Notes: generated by a model from the sequence alone, not told the origin. A stretch of 64,000 nt of DNA from Vibrio cortegadensis (GCF_024347395.1 NZ_AP025472.1:2604001-2668000), one strand, 5' to 3'; shown: positions 43,650 through 53,544, counted from the first letter of the stretch. A program made the numbers and translations.

Positions 43650-43677
43650 CTTATAGTCTACTCATTGTAGACAACAA
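43650..43677 (-). promoter_or_regulatory. Predicted nudF promoter with an inverted repeat in its spacer
   Basis: On the minus strand TTGTTG (43672-43677) and TATAAG (43650-43655) are 16 bases apart. A perfect inverted repeat GTCTAC-N5-GTAGAC (43656-43672) fills almost exactly the spacer, a common place for operators. No regulator is identified. Confidence 0.4.
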
Positions 43678-43856
43678 CTGCCAAGGCATGGCTCAACTTT
43701 TATTATAAAAATTGCATTTATATTTACATAAAACAATATTTATATTGCACAGTCGGACAATTAAGTGTAAAAAAGTGCAAAGTTTCGAGTGAATTACCAC
43801 CAATTTAAGTTAAACTCTTGATAAGTACCCTCTTTCGATTTAGGCGGAATGGAAAA

Positions 43857-45167
43857 ATGAAAAAACTGCTTCCTCTTTTTATCAGTGCTGCAATAGGTAG
43901 CCTGAGTACCACAGCATGGGCCGATACCCTGACTGAAATATACGATCAAGCAAAGCAAAATGATCCTCAATTGCTACGTTCAGCGGCTAAACGCGATGCG
44001 GCATTTGAAGCGATTACATCGAGCAGAAGTGCATTACTGCCACAAATCAACCTTACAGCGGGTTACAACATCAACCGTAGTGACATTGACCAACGTGAAA
44101 GTGATAAATTGACGGCTGGTGTGAGCGTATCTCAAGAGCTATACAAACGCTCTAGCTGGATCACCTTAGATACGGCAGAAAAAACTGCACGACAAGCGGA
44201 CTCTTCTTTCGCGGCCGTTCAACAAGGTCTTATTTTACGCGTTGCTCAAGCCTACTTCGAAGTGCTTCGCGCACAAGATAAACTTGAATTCGTTCGTGCA
44301 GAAAAAGCAGCGGTAGCTCGTCAACTTGAGCAAACGAACCAACGTTTCGAAGTGGGTCTATCTGCAATTACCGATGTACATGATGCTCAAGCTCAATACG
44401 ATACGGTACTAGCGAATGAAGTATTAGCAGAAAATAGCTTAGTAAATAGCTATGAAGCGCTGCGTGAAATCACAGGTAACGAGCATACTAACCTTAGCAT
44501 TCTAGATACCGAAACTTTCTCAGCAAGCAAAACTCAGGCTTCTGCCGTCGCTCTTATTGAAGAAGCCCAACAGAAAAACCTTAGCTTACTTGCATCTCGC
44601 ATTTCTCAAGACATCGCAAAAGACAACATCTCTTTAGAGAGTTCTGGGCACCTACCTTCACTGACTTTGGATGGTGGGTATAACTACGGTGATGAAAGCA
44701 ATAGCAATAGTGCATCTAAAGGTGATTACAACGATTTTAATGTTGGTCTAAACCTAGTGGTGCCTCTTTACACTGGTGGCAACATTACTTCTAAAACGAA
44801 ACAAGCTGAATACAATTACGTTGCAGCAAGTGAAGATTTAGAAGCGACTTACCGCAGCGTTGTTAAAGATGTTCGTGCCTTTAACAATAACATCAGCGCT
44901 TCTATTGGTGCTTTACGCGCCTACGAACAGTCTGTTGTCTCAGCTCAATCCGCTTTAGAAGCAACTGAAGCCGGCTTCGATGTTGGTACTCGTACCATTG
45001 TTGATGTACTAGATTCGACTCGTCGTCTGTACGATGCGAACCGTAACCTAGCTAATGCTCGCTATGATTACATCATCAGTGTTCTGCAACTTCGTCAAGC
45101 TGTTGGTACATTGAGTGAACAAGATATTATCGATGTGAACGCTGGACTGAAAACAGTACAGGGCTAA
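43857..45167 (+). CDS. tolC: Outer-membrane efflux channel TolC
   Basis: TolC is the trimeric outer-membrane duct shared by type I secretion and RND or MFS efflux pumps. The mature protein of about 414 residues follows a 22-residue signal peptide ending AWA. Two internal repeats of the OEP family are visible (LLPQINLTAGYN and LPSLTLDGGYN, each near a beta/alpha barrel part). The frame extends 39 bases upstream; the ATG at 43857 is chosen because GGCGGAATGGA gives a Shine-Dalgarno and the product opens with a proper signal peptide. Divergent from nudF, as in E. coli. Confidence 0.97.
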   Translation: MKKLLPLFISAAIGSLSTTAWADTLTEIYDQAKQNDPQLLRSAAKRDAAFEAITSSRSALLPQINLTAGYNINRSDIDQRESDKLTAGVSVSQELYKRSSWITLDTAEKTARQADSSFAAVQQGLILRVAQAYFEVLRAQDKLEFVRAEKAAVARQLEQTNQRFEVGLSAITDVHDAQAQYDTVLANEVLAENSLVNSYEALREITGNEHTNLSILDTETFSASKTQASAVALIEEAQQKNLSLLASRISQDIAKDNISLESSGHLPSLTLDGGYNYGDESNSNSASKGDYNDFNVGLNLVVPLYTGGNITSKTKQAEYNYVAASEDLEATYRSVVKDVRAFNNNISASIGALRAYEQSVVSAQSALEATEAGFDVGTRTIVDVLDSTRRLYDANRNLANARYDYIISVLQLRQAVGTLSEQDIIDVNAGLKTVQG

Positions 45168-45186
45168 AAATAGAGTGTAAAAAATG

Positions 45187-45212
45187 AAGCCGACATAATG
45201 ATGTCGGCTTTT
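45187..45212. terminator. Bidirectional terminator between tolC and hldE
   Basis: A perfect 10-bp stem AAGCCGACAT / ATGTCGGCTT with a four-base loop is followed by TT(TT) on the plus strand and by a T-rich run on the minus strand, between convergent genes. Confidence 0.88.
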
Positions 45213-45240
45213 GTTCAAACAGTGCTTGATCCTCAAGGAG

Positions 45241-46671
45241 TTAAGCTTTTCCGCCTTGGATCGCGTTGATGATTTCAGTGGTGGAACAGCCATCTTCAAA
45301 GTTAAGGACTTTCACTTCACCACCAGCGGCAATCACCTCTTCACCACCAGCAATCTCTTCTGGTTTATAGTCGCCACCTTTCACTAAAATACTTGGTAGC
45401 ACTTCAGAGATAAGACGTTGCGGGGTATCTTCAGAGAATGGAACCACCCAATCAACGGCACCTAACCCAGCTAAAACAGCCATGCGGCGATCCGTTGGGT
45501 TGATAGGGCGACTTGGGCCTTTTAAGCGTTTCACGGATTCATCAGTATTCACGGCAACGATCAAACGATCCCCAAGCTCCGCGGCATGATTCATATAAGA
45601 AACATGTCCTGCATGAAGAATATCAAAACAACCATTCGTCATGACAACCTTCTCACCTTTTGCACGCGCGCGTTTTACCGCTTCGACAAGTGCAGATTCA
45701 GTGATCACACCATAGTCTGTATCTTGGCTACCATGAATAGCTTCCGCTAACTCAATAATAGATAGCGTTGATGTACCCAGTTTACCCACGACCACACCAG
45801 CGGCAGCATTGGCTAATGCACAAGCTTCATCAAGTGGTTTGCCTGCAGCCACAGATGCCGCAAGTACAGAGATTACTGTATCGCCGGCCCCTGTCACGTC
45901 ATACACTTCTTTTGCAAGCGTTGGCAATTGAAGCGGCTCTTGGCCTTTACGTAGTAATGTCATTCCGTGCTCACTACGAGTCACAAGTAATGCTTCAAAG
46001 TCGAACTCTTCGATCAATGATAAACCTTTCTCAATCAGGTCTTCTTCTGATTTGACTTTGCCTGCAACCAGTTCAAATTCAGCCATATTAGGGGTTAACA
46101 ATGTTGCTCCACGGTAGCGTTCAAAATCCGCCCCTTTTGGATCAATAAAAACTGACACATTGGCTGCGCGTGCCTTTTGAATAAATTGCTGTACGTGCTC
46201 TAAAGCGCCCTTCGCATAATCCGATAAAATAACGGTTTTTACTGTTGGTAGCACTTTCTCCATGCGTAAGAGCACAGGTTCAGGATCCGTATTTTCAAAT
46301 TTTTCTTCAAAATCTAAACGAATAAGCTGCTGGCCACGGCTCATGACACGCAATTTGGTAATTGTCGGATAATCCGCTAATTCAACGAAATCACATTTCA
46401 CTTTCAACGAATTTAAGGTATCAGTAAGCACTTGAGCAGGTTCATCTTTACCTGTTAAACCAATAATATGAGCATGACCGCCAAGTGACGCAATATTCAT
46501 TGCAACGTTAGCCGCTCCACCTGGGCGCTCTTCATTCTTTTCTACTTTTACTACTGGAACTGGCGCTTCTGGTGAGATTCGCCCCGTTGGCCCATACCAG
46601 TAGCGGTCAAGCATCACATCACCAATGATCAACACGCCAGATTGGCTGTAGTCAGGTAGAATAGGTTTCAT
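45241..46671 (-). CDS. hldE: Bifunctional heptose 7-phosphate kinase / heptose 1-phosphate adenylyltransferase
   Basis: HldE makes ADP-heptose precursors for the LPS inner core. The 476-aa protein (E. coli 477) is a natural fusion. Residues 1-320 are a ribokinase-like kinase (GDVMLDRYWYG, PGGAANVAMNIASLG, and VTGAGDTVISVLAA with the catalytic Asp). Residues 345-476 are a nucleotidyltransferase with the HxGH motif in TNGCFDILHAGHVSYM. It is downstream of glnE across 113 bases, as in E. coli. Confidence 0.98.
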   Translation of the reverse strand: MKPILPDYSQSGVLIIGDVMLDRYWYGPTGRISPEAPVPVVKVEKNEERPGGAANVAMNIASLGGHAHIIGLTGKDEPAQVLTDTLNSLKVKCDFVELADYPTITKLRVMSRGQQLIRLDFEEKFENTDPEPVLLRMEKVLPTVKTVILSDYAKGALEHVQQFIQKARAANVSVFIDPKGADFERYRGATLLTPNMAEFELVAGKVKSEEDLIEKGLSLIEEFDFEALLVTRSEHGMTLLRKGQEPLQLPTLAKEVYDVTGAGDTVISVLAASVAAGKPLDEACALANAAAGVVVGKLGTSTLSIIELAEAIHGSQDTDYGVITESALVEAVKRARAKGEKVVMTNGCFDILHAGHVSYMNHAAELGDRLIVAVNTDESVKRLKGPSRPINPTDRRMAVLAGLGAVDWVVPFSEDTPQRLISEVLPSILVKGGDYKPEEIAGGEEVIAAGGEVKVLNFEDGCSTTEIINAIQGGKA

Positions 46672-46784
46672 TATGGATCTCCAAAATTCTTATCTAAGCG
46701 GAGTTTAGCACAGCACTTATGGCGACTAAACTACCAAAACGCTTCTACAACAGTCGTCTACAAAAATATGATTCAGCCACCACC

Positions 46785-49631
46785 TTAGTCAAGCCACAGA
46801 TCCCATAATTTGACAACTTGTGCCCTGTCCGCTGCAAATTTACCCTCGTCAACATCCGCATCAAGGTTTAACAGATTACGGTGATGCACCTCGTCACGGA
46901 TCCTCGTGTAGGCGTGTGTTAGCGCTTGAGCCTGTTCTTCGCTCATAATGCCTTGCTGCAACATAGATTCAAACACGCGAACATTATCGCACCAGCGCGT
47001 TAGCTTAGGCTTTTCGTGGCTAAAGCGTAGCACCAAGTACTGCGCTAAAAACTCAACATCAGTGATCCCTCCGGGATCTTGTTTAAGCATAAATCGACCC
47101 GATTTCTTTCCGCCTAAGTGATCACGCATTTTCACTCGCATCTCGGAGACTGACTTTTTCAAATCGTCCTCATTACGCTCAAGACAAAGCACTTTGTGTC
47201 GAGTTCGAACAAATGCTTCTTGTAGGGCATCATCGCCATAAATCATACGTGCGCGTACTAATGCTTGATGCTCCCATGTCCACGCATCTTTTAACTGGTA
47301 CTCTTCAAAAGCATCGGTCGGTGACACTAATAGCCCTGATGCGCCCGACGGTCTCAATCGCATGTCCACTTCATAGAGGATCCCCGATGCCGTTCTAATT
47401 GAGAAAATATGAATGATTCGCTGCGCTAACCGCAAGTAGAACTGACGACCATCAATCTCTTTTTTACCATCGGTATATACATTTACAGGGCAATCATGCA
47501 TGAACACCATATCGAGGTCGGAGTTATAACCAAGTTCCCATCCTCCGACCTTTCCATACCCCACAACACCAAATCCTTTCCCTTCTCGATCTTTGAGATG
47601 GGTCGGCTCACCAAACTTAGCCACCACTTGTAACCACGCTTGATTCACTCCTGCTTCTACAATCGCTTCAGCCAAGTAAGTTAAATGATCACTCACTTTC
47701 ATCACTGGCAGCACTTCTGCAATATCAGCCGCTGCAATCCGTAAAATACAAATCTGCTTAAATTGGCGTAACCCCTCGAGCTGTTGCTCCATATCATCTT
47801 CTGGAATTCTGGCAAGAAAGTCCCGCAGCTCTGTCTTATAAGCAGACAAAGGGATCGGGTTATATAGCTGTTGTGGGTCAATCAGTTCATCCAATAAGAT
47901 CGGATAGCGACCTAACTGCTCCGAAATCATAGGGCTCGCCGTACATAGGCGAACTAACTGAGTCAGTGCTGCAGGGTGCTCATCCAACAATTCTAAATAG
48001 GTGGTTCTAGTGACAATTTTGTGCAGCAGGTGTAGCACTCGTGGTAAGCCAAACTGCGCATCTTTATGATGGTAAATCGCTTGAAATATTTTCGGCATCA
48101 AGCGGTTGAGCACTTCTCGTCCACGCGGGCCGAGCGTTTTTTTCGCTAAGTCCGCTTTAAATTGAATGATAGTCGATGCCATTTCAGATGGTTCAGCCAC
48201 CGCAACATCATTCACTAAGATATGTTCAATCACATCCGGCTTATGTGCCATATCCCATAGCTCATGAAAATGCTTGTCGACGCTGAGGGTTTCTTCCTCT
48301 TCCCCCCCAATCAAGTTCTCGAATACCGCATGAACACTTTGCATATGTTGCTGAGTTTGCTCCATCAATTCGTCCCAACCAGCATGCTGCATAGCAACCG
48401 CCAATTTTAACTGATCGCTCTCTTTTTCAGGTAGCGTTTGAGTCTGCTTGTCTGCCATTGCTTGCAGTAGGTTCTCTAAACGCCTTAAGTAAAGGTATGC
48501 ACTACGTAAGTCTTCTACTTCATGAATTTCTAATAACCCCAACTCTTGAACGGCTGTCAATGTTTCAAGTAAACCGCGACCTCGTAAGCTCGGCTCTCGG
48601 CCACCTCTAACCAGTTGGAAAACCTGAGCGATAAACTCAATTTCACGAATGCCACCCGCGCCTAATTTAATATTATTGCTCAATCCTCGGCGTCGAACTT
48701 CACTGCTGATCATTGATTTCATTCGGCGCAATGATTGAATGGCACTGAAATCGATGTAGCGACGGAACACAAATGGGCGGAGCATTTGGCGAAGCTCTTG
48801 GTATTGTGGATACATTTCACTCCCCATGACCCTCGCTTTGATCATGGCATAGCGTTCCCAGTCTCGCCCCTGCTCTTGATAGTAATCTTCCAATGCGGCG
48901 TAACTCATCACTAATGGGCCACTCTCTCCAAACGGACGTAGTCGCATATCGACGCGATAACAGAAACCATCGAAAGTTTGTTGATCAAGCGCCTTAATGA
49001 TCCTTTGCCCAAGACGAGTAAAGAACTGCGCATTCGCGATACTGCGCCTAGCTCCTTGGGTTTCACCGTTTTCAGGATAGGTAAAGATGAGATCGATATC
49101 TGATGAAAAGTTCAGTTCTCCCCCACCGAGTTTACCCATTCCAATGATCAACATCGGCTGTGCAGCCCCAGACTCATCGCATGGCGTGCCCCACTCCTGA
49201 CAACAGAGATCGTATTGCCATTGGTAGGTTTCAAAGATCATCGCTTCGGCAAGTTCTGACAGGTGAGCCAAGCTCTCTTCCAAACGCCAAGAAGAGGTAA
49301 AATCTCGCCAAGCGATATAGGTCATTTCACGATTACGGAATTGACGCAGAATTCGATGACCACTCATTTCGCTATCGCATGTCGCTAACATTTCAGCGAG
49401 GCGCTGACGATAAGAATCAGAACGAGATGAGCACTGCAACATACTTGGAAAATCAGTGCAAAGTTGAGTATCTCGTTGAAAATTTTCTGCTACAAATTGA
49501 CTTAAACCTAAGACATATTTTAATGACTCAATAGACTCATCACTCCAATGGCTTAATCCATCCGCTTGCTGTTCTAATAATTGTGAATAGGCTGATAATG
49601 AATCAGAGGTAAGGCTATCAGGCAGTAGCAT
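46785..49631 (-). CDS. glnE: Glutamine synthetase adenylyltransferase/adenylyl-removing enzyme
   Basis: GlnE switches glutamine synthetase off by adenylylation and on again by removing AMP, under PII control. The 948-aa protein (E. coli 946) has the two expected nucleotidyltransferase domains. The N-terminal deadenylylase has GMGKLGGGELNFSSDIDLIF near residue 170 and the C-terminal adenylylase has GYGKVGGWELGYNSDLDMVF near residue 690. Both keep the D-x-D pair. Upstream, where E. coli has ygiF, this genome has a chemoreceptor and a potassium channel. Confidence 0.98.
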   Translation of the reverse strand: MLLPDSLTSDSLSAYSQLLEQQADGLSHWSDESIESLKYVLGLSQFVAENFQRDTQLCTDFPSMLQCSSRSDSYRQRLAEMLATCDSEMSGHRILRQFRNREMTYIAWRDFTSSWRLEESLAHLSELAEAMIFETYQWQYDLCCQEWGTPCDESGAAQPMLIIGMGKLGGGELNFSSDIDLIFTYPENGETQGARRSIANAQFFTRLGQRIIKALDQQTFDGFCYRVDMRLRPFGESGPLVMSYAALEDYYQEQGRDWERYAMIKARVMGSEMYPQYQELRQMLRPFVFRRYIDFSAIQSLRRMKSMISSEVRRRGLSNNIKLGAGGIREIEFIAQVFQLVRGGREPSLRGRGLLETLTAVQELGLLEIHEVEDLRSAYLYLRRLENLLQAMADKQTQTLPEKESDQLKLAVAMQHAGWDELMEQTQQHMQSVHAVFENLIGGEEEETLSVDKHFHELWDMAHKPDVIEHILVNDVAVAEPSEMASTIIQFKADLAKKTLGPRGREVLNRLMPKIFQAIYHHKDAQFGLPRVLHLLHKIVTRTTYLELLDEHPAALTQLVRLCTASPMISEQLGRYPILLDELIDPQQLYNPIPLSAYKTELRDFLARIPEDDMEQQLEGLRQFKQICILRIAAADIAEVLPVMKVSDHLTYLAEAIVEAGVNQAWLQVVAKFGEPTHLKDREGKGFGVVGYGKVGGWELGYNSDLDMVFMHDCPVNVYTDGKKEIDGRQFYLRLAQRIIHIFSIRTASGILYEVDMRLRPSGASGLLVSPTDAFEEYQLKDAWTWEHQALVRARMIYGDDALQEAFVRTRHKVLCLERNEDDLKKSVSEMRVKMRDHLGGKKSGRFMLKQDPGGITDVEFLAQYLVLRFSHEKPKLTRWCDNVRVFESMLQQGIMSEEQAQALTHAYTRIRDEVHHRNLLNLDADVDEGKFAADRAQVVKLWDLWLD

Positions 49632-49776
49632 AGATCTTCCTTGCGATATTTAATGGTATTTGACGACATATGGCGAACGAGTAAAGTCCGTTTTAAGCTG
49701 AGTTTCATCGGTATAAGTTCACTCGGCACTCATTCAATTCAAGAGCTGTTCTCTATTTATATCAAACTTAACGCAA

Positions 49777-49826
49777 TAAAAAACGCCTACATACTCTGTT
49801 TTGTTAAGACAGGTAAATAGGCGTTT
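49777..49826 (-). terminator. Terminator after the chemoreceptor gene
   Basis: On the minus strand AAACGCCTA pairs with TAGGCGTTT, enclosing about 28 bases that contain an inner CTGT/ACAG pairing. TTTTTT follows. It stands between the chemoreceptor gene and glnE. Confidence 0.72.
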
Positions 49827-49853
49827 GATTTCGTCTAATGACGAGCGATTCAT

Positions 49854-51110
49854 TTACACTTTAAATGACTTAATCTTCGAATCTAAGTCTTGAGCATTGC
49901 TCTCCATCATTTCAGAGGTCTCTAGCAACTCACTCACCACGACAACGGAAGCTTCGACAAGCTCTCTCACATTCGTTAAGTTCTGATTCATCTCATCCGC
50001 CACGCTACTTTGTTGACCCGCAGCGGTTGCGATTTGGAAGTTCATGTCGTTAATCTGATTCACCTGCTCAACAATGCCGTCAAGCTCAGAACCCGCATTG
50101 GCAACCAGTTCAACGCCATCCGCCGCTTCAACAACACTTTTCTCCATCAATTCAACGGCAGAGTTAGCACTGCTTTGTAGTTGTGAAATCATCTCTTGAA
50201 TTTCAACCGTTGCTTGTTGAGTGCGTTGTGCAAGGTTACGAACTTCATCAGCAACAACGGCGAATCCGCGCCCAGCTTCACCCGCTCGCGCCGCTTCAAT
50301 TGCTGCGTTCAGTGCCAATAGATTGGTTTGCTCTGAAATGCCTTGAATGGTTCCTACTACGCTACCAATCGAACCAACTCGTTCTTCTACCTGATTAACG
50401 GCTCCCGCAGACGCAGCAATATCTGAAGAGAGTTCACTCATTTTAGCCACGGTATCTCGAACAAAATCTCGCCCGGTTTGAGCCTGGCCAGACGTCTCTT
50501 CCGTTAATGCTGATGCGTTTTGAGCGTGGTCTGCTACGGTTTGTACCGTTGATGTCATTTCACTCATTGCGGTTGCCAGTAAATCAATTTCAGCAAACTC
50601 TTCTTGTGAGGACTCTTTCGTTTCAGACATACTAATTGTCATCACTTCGGTCAAAGTGAATAGTTCATCTGAAGCATTGATTTGAGTTTTAATCACATCA
50701 TGAAGCTGCCTACGAGTTTTCTCTAATTCTCGCGCAACATCACCATATTCATCTTTACAATCCATGACGATGGGCACCGACAGGTCTTTACTTGCCATCA
50801 GTTTAATCGATTCGCTTAAATATTCAGTTTGGCGTAACATGACTCGTGCAGCCGCCATAAGCAGAGCCACAAAAACAGCAATCATGATCCCTGTCTGCCA
50901 CACTACCTCAATTAAGTAGGCATCATAATGTTTCTGGGCAACTTGAATGTCGTTGGTCGCCGCAATAAGAGCATTATAGAAACTAGAAGCATCCCATAAC
51001 TGTTTGGTGATGATTAAAATAGTACTAAATACCATTAGCATCATCATTTTAGGAACTAAGCGAACATCTGAAATTAACCTTTCCCAAGGCTTGAATGTCG
51101 GTTTTTCCAT
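49854..51110 (-). CDS. Methyl-accepting chemotaxis protein with a minimal periplasmic loop
   Basis: This is a chemoreceptor that would signal through CheA and CheW. The 418-aa protein has two membrane helices (about residues 20-36 and 68-90) with only about 30 periplasmic residues between them, far too few for a normal ligand domain. A HAMP-like linker (about 90-145) and a full cytoplasmic signalling hairpin follow, whose tip has QTNLLALNAAIEAARAGEAGRGFAVVADEVRNLA. No CheR-binding pentapeptide is at the C terminus. ATG at 51110 is chosen for its GGAG; the frame extends to 51179. Ligand or cue unknown; a membrane or energy-linked signal is only a guess. Divergent from a potassium channel gene. 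Confidence 0.9.
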   Translation of the reverse strand: MEKPTFKPWERLISDVRLVPKMMMLMVFSTILIITKQLWDASSFYNALIAATNDIQVAQKHYDAYLIEVVWQTGIMIAVFVALLMAAARVMLRQTEYLSESIKLMASKDLSVPIVMDCKDEYGDVARELEKTRRQLHDVIKTQINASDELFTLTEVMTISMSETKESSQEEFAEIDLLATAMSEMTSTVQTVADHAQNASALTEETSGQAQTGRDFVRDTVAKMSELSSDIAASAGAVNQVEERVGSIGSVVGTIQGISEQTNLLALNAAIEAARAGEAGRGFAVVADEVRNLAQRTQQATVEIQEMISQLQSSANSAVELMEKSVVEAADGVELVANAGSELDGIVEQVNQINDMNFQIATAAGQQSSVADEMNQNLTNVRELVEASVVVVSELLETSEMMESNAQDLDSKIKSFKV

Positions 51111-51206
51111 TATCAGTTCTCCGCTAAGTTTAATGTTATGTGCTGAATATTTATTTTCGTTAAAAAGATTTTTAATCATCTATTTACGATTTATTTCGAG
51201 CTTCGT

Positions 51207-51968
51207 ATGAAAACATATAGTACCAAAGACGACACCAAGCCTATGAGCTTATTGTCACTAATTTTATCTTTCTTAGCGTTATTTGTGATCTCAGCCTTAT
51301 TGTTTATGCCAATCGAGAGCGAGACTCGACATATATTTATCGGTTTAGATTTTATAATTTGCAGTGTTTTTATTTTGCAACTCACCATTGATCTCATCCG
51401 CTCAAATAATCGAAAGCTATATCTTAAGCACCACTGGATTGATTTTATCGCGAGTATTCCAATGGTTGAGCCTTTACGATTCGCCCGCTTATTCCATATT
51501 TTGCGCATAATCTTAGTGATTCGCTCCGGAAGAACCGTTCTCAAGCAGCTATTAGCAAATAAAAGAGAAACCACTCTCGCCTCAATAATCCTTTTGCTTG
51601 TTATTCTGCTCACCGTTGGCTCTGGAATGATGTTAGCGATAGAGGGACAGAATCCAGGCTCCAACATTCAAACGGCAAGTGATGCCTTGTGGTGGGCTTT
51701 TGTTACCATCTCAACAGTTGGATATGGCGATCACTACCCGATCACGCTAGAAGGAAAGTTATTAGCCTCTGGGATCATCATCTGTGGTGTGGGGATTTTT
51801 GGTATGATTTCTGGTTTGATTACTTCGCTTATCACCTCTCCAAGCCATACTCAAAATCAACGTTCTGAAAATAAAGAGAAGCTACTTGAACAGATAGTTG
51901 CTCAACAGCAACAAATTTTGCAACGGCTTGAAAAGATAGAGCAGAAAAATTCAGACGAAAAAAAATAA
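51207..51968 (+). CDS. Voltage-gated-like potassium channel
   Basis: This is a probable six-helix potassium channel of 253 aa. Hydrophobic segments are visible near residues 15-33, 45-63, 76-88, 125-145 and 183-210. A positively charged S4-like helix (Arg91, Arg94, Arg100, Arg106, Arg109) precedes the pore. The selectivity filter TVGYGD is at 170-175. The C terminus (about 220-253) is a Gln/Glu-rich probable coiled coil that could hold a tetramer together; there is no RCK/TrkA_N domain. It is divergent from the chemoreceptor gene across 96 bases and ends in a terminator. Physiological role unknown. Confidence 0.88.
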   Translation: MKTYSTKDDTKPMSLLSLILSFLALFVISALLFMPIESETRHIFIGLDFIICSVFILQLTIDLIRSNNRKLYLKHHWIDFIASIPMVEPLRFARLFHILRIILVIRSGRTVLKQLLANKRETTLASIILLLVILLTVGSGMMLAIEGQNPGSNIQTASDALWWAFVTISTVGYGDHYPITLEGKLLASGIIICGVGIFGMISGLITSLITSPSHTQNQRSENKEKLLEQIVAQQQQILQRLEKIEQKNSDEKK

Positions 51969-51988
51969 GGAACCGGAGTTCCTTATTT
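51963..51988. terminator. Bidirectional terminator after the channel gene
   Basis: A perfect 11-bp stem AAATAAGGAAC / GTTCCTTATTT with a four-base loop overlaps the stop codon of the channel gene and faces the convergent triphosphatase gene. Confidence 0.7.
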
Positions 51989-52026
51989 CTATTTTAATGA
52001 ATGGCAAAGCAGTAAGCTGGTCTTTA

Positions 52027-53544
52027 TCAGTCTTGCCAATACGGCTCAACTTCAACACTAATTTGGCGAGTTTGTTCCATGGCATGCAAGATTGAAACCT
52101 CTTGCCTTGCCAACCAACGCTCTAACTGCTCTTTCTCATCACCTTGCAATAAGTTAATACACTGCTCTAATGGTTTAAGCATTAACAGGTCATCGATCCC
52201 TTGGATCAAATCAGCCCACGGTAATCGGAAGGTATTGCGCTCTTCTACATCATATAAGCTAGCAAAACCGACACCTGTGTATAAATTACGCATCAAGCGA
52301 TATTGCTGCTCTACATAGTCTTGACTGGTTAAGGTACATTCTGGCGGAAAGGCTTCCATCAGTTCAGCCCATGTGCGATCAAGCTGCTGTACAGAGAAAG
52401 GCTTGATATTTCCCGACATCTGCTCACGAGCTTTATCATCTAAAAACGGCTGCCAGCCACGAGTTAAGATCCAACGGCTAAGATCAAGCAACAAACCAGT
52501 ATAACGAGCGGAGCTGAGTAACGTCAGTATGCTCTCTCTATCTGGTAGTTGAACTTGTTGCTCTTGCAGTTCAGCGACTAAAAATTTACGTGCATCAAGT
52601 TTCCGTAAGACATGCCCTTTATCTTCAAGCAAGTCATCTAAATAATCGTACATTTTTAGCCAAGACAGCTCTTCTTCAAGCCACTTGAGCTCTTGACGAA
52701 TAATCGCACTCGCTCTACGTGGAACAATACCACCATAAATCGTCAGTGTTTGACGAATAAAGCTAATGGAATGGCTGATTTCATGCAGTGCTTTTATGGA
52801 CTCACGCTCAGTGTAAATCTGCTCGTGATAATGCCAATGTGAAAGGGCATGTTCTAACGATTGAATAAAGCAGGATTCAACCGTGTCATTTTGATCGGTA
52901 TTCACCAAAGTTAATGCTTTCACTTCATCGCCTGCATAGCCTTGTGCAAGTCGGTAACCTTTAGCGGCTTTGCTCAAGTTCCCCAGACGCATGCCACCTT
53001 CATCACTAAACAGGCGAGCTAAAGTAAAGAGTGCATCGGTTTGCCCCGATTTAAGCTCTAGTTCAACTTCGCAAATGGGATCTTGCTTCTCGTTTGCGAC
53101 GACTTCCCCTTGATCAAAAGCCACTTCCACTTGGCTACCATCAGGCATGCTCACCAACCACTGTTCACGAGTGAAGTTGGTCGAAAAGAGAGGGAAAAGT
53201 TCAGATTGTAATGTGTCGATATCTTTATCTTTTGGCCAGATATCTTGAGGGTGAAGAGAGAGCTTCGGAGTATTGCTATCGTGCTCAGCATTATACTCAG
53301 GTCTCTGATGCAAACCCGCAACAACGCGACCCGCAGTTTTTACGGTTTGCACAAAAACGTCATCAAAACGTCGAATACGCAAACCCGTATCATGCTTACG
53401 TAACCAGTTATCTGGAGTATCAAAATAAGTGTTGCCTAAATTACGACAACTTTGCTGAAGTACTTTGGTATCAGAGATTTTACGCTGTAAAGTCTCTGAA
53501 AAATCTGGAGAAACAAAAAACTTCAGTTCTATCTCGGTTTCCAT
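52027..53544 (-). CDS. ygiF: CYTH-CHAD inorganic triphosphatase
   Basis: The E. coli homologue YgiF hydrolyses inorganic triphosphate. The 505-aa protein opens with the CYTH tunnel signature ETEIELKF (the ExExK motif) and contains EVELELKSG, both metal or phosphate ligands, within residues 1-200. A CHAD domain rich in His, Arg and Lys follows (about 220-500), with HEISHSISFIRQTL and a possible phosphate-binding role. The frame extends 57 bases upstream; ATG at 53544 begins with the motif-bearing METEIELKF. In E. coli ygiF directly precedes glnE; here two genes intervene. Confidence 0.93.
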   Translation of the reverse strand: METEIELKFFVSPDFSETLQRKISDTKVLQQSCRNLGNTYFDTPDNWLRKHDTGLRIRRFDDVFVQTVKTAGRVVAGLHQRPEYNAEHDSNTPKLSLHPQDIWPKDKDIDTLQSELFPLFSTNFTREQWLVSMPDGSQVEVAFDQGEVVANEKQDPICEVELELKSGQTDALFTLARLFSDEGGMRLGNLSKAAKGYRLAQGYAGDEVKALTLVNTDQNDTVESCFIQSLEHALSHWHYHEQIYTERESIKALHEISHSISFIRQTLTIYGGIVPRRASAIIRQELKWLEEELSWLKMYDYLDDLLEDKGHVLRKLDARKFLVAELQEQQVQLPDRESILTLLSSARYTGLLLDLSRWILTRGWQPFLDDKAREQMSGNIKPFSVQQLDRTWAELMEAFPPECTLTSQDYVEQQYRLMRNLYTGVGFASLYDVEERNTFRLPWADLIQGIDDLLMLKPLEQCINLLQGDEKEQLERWLARQEVSILHAMEQTRQISVEVEPYWQD

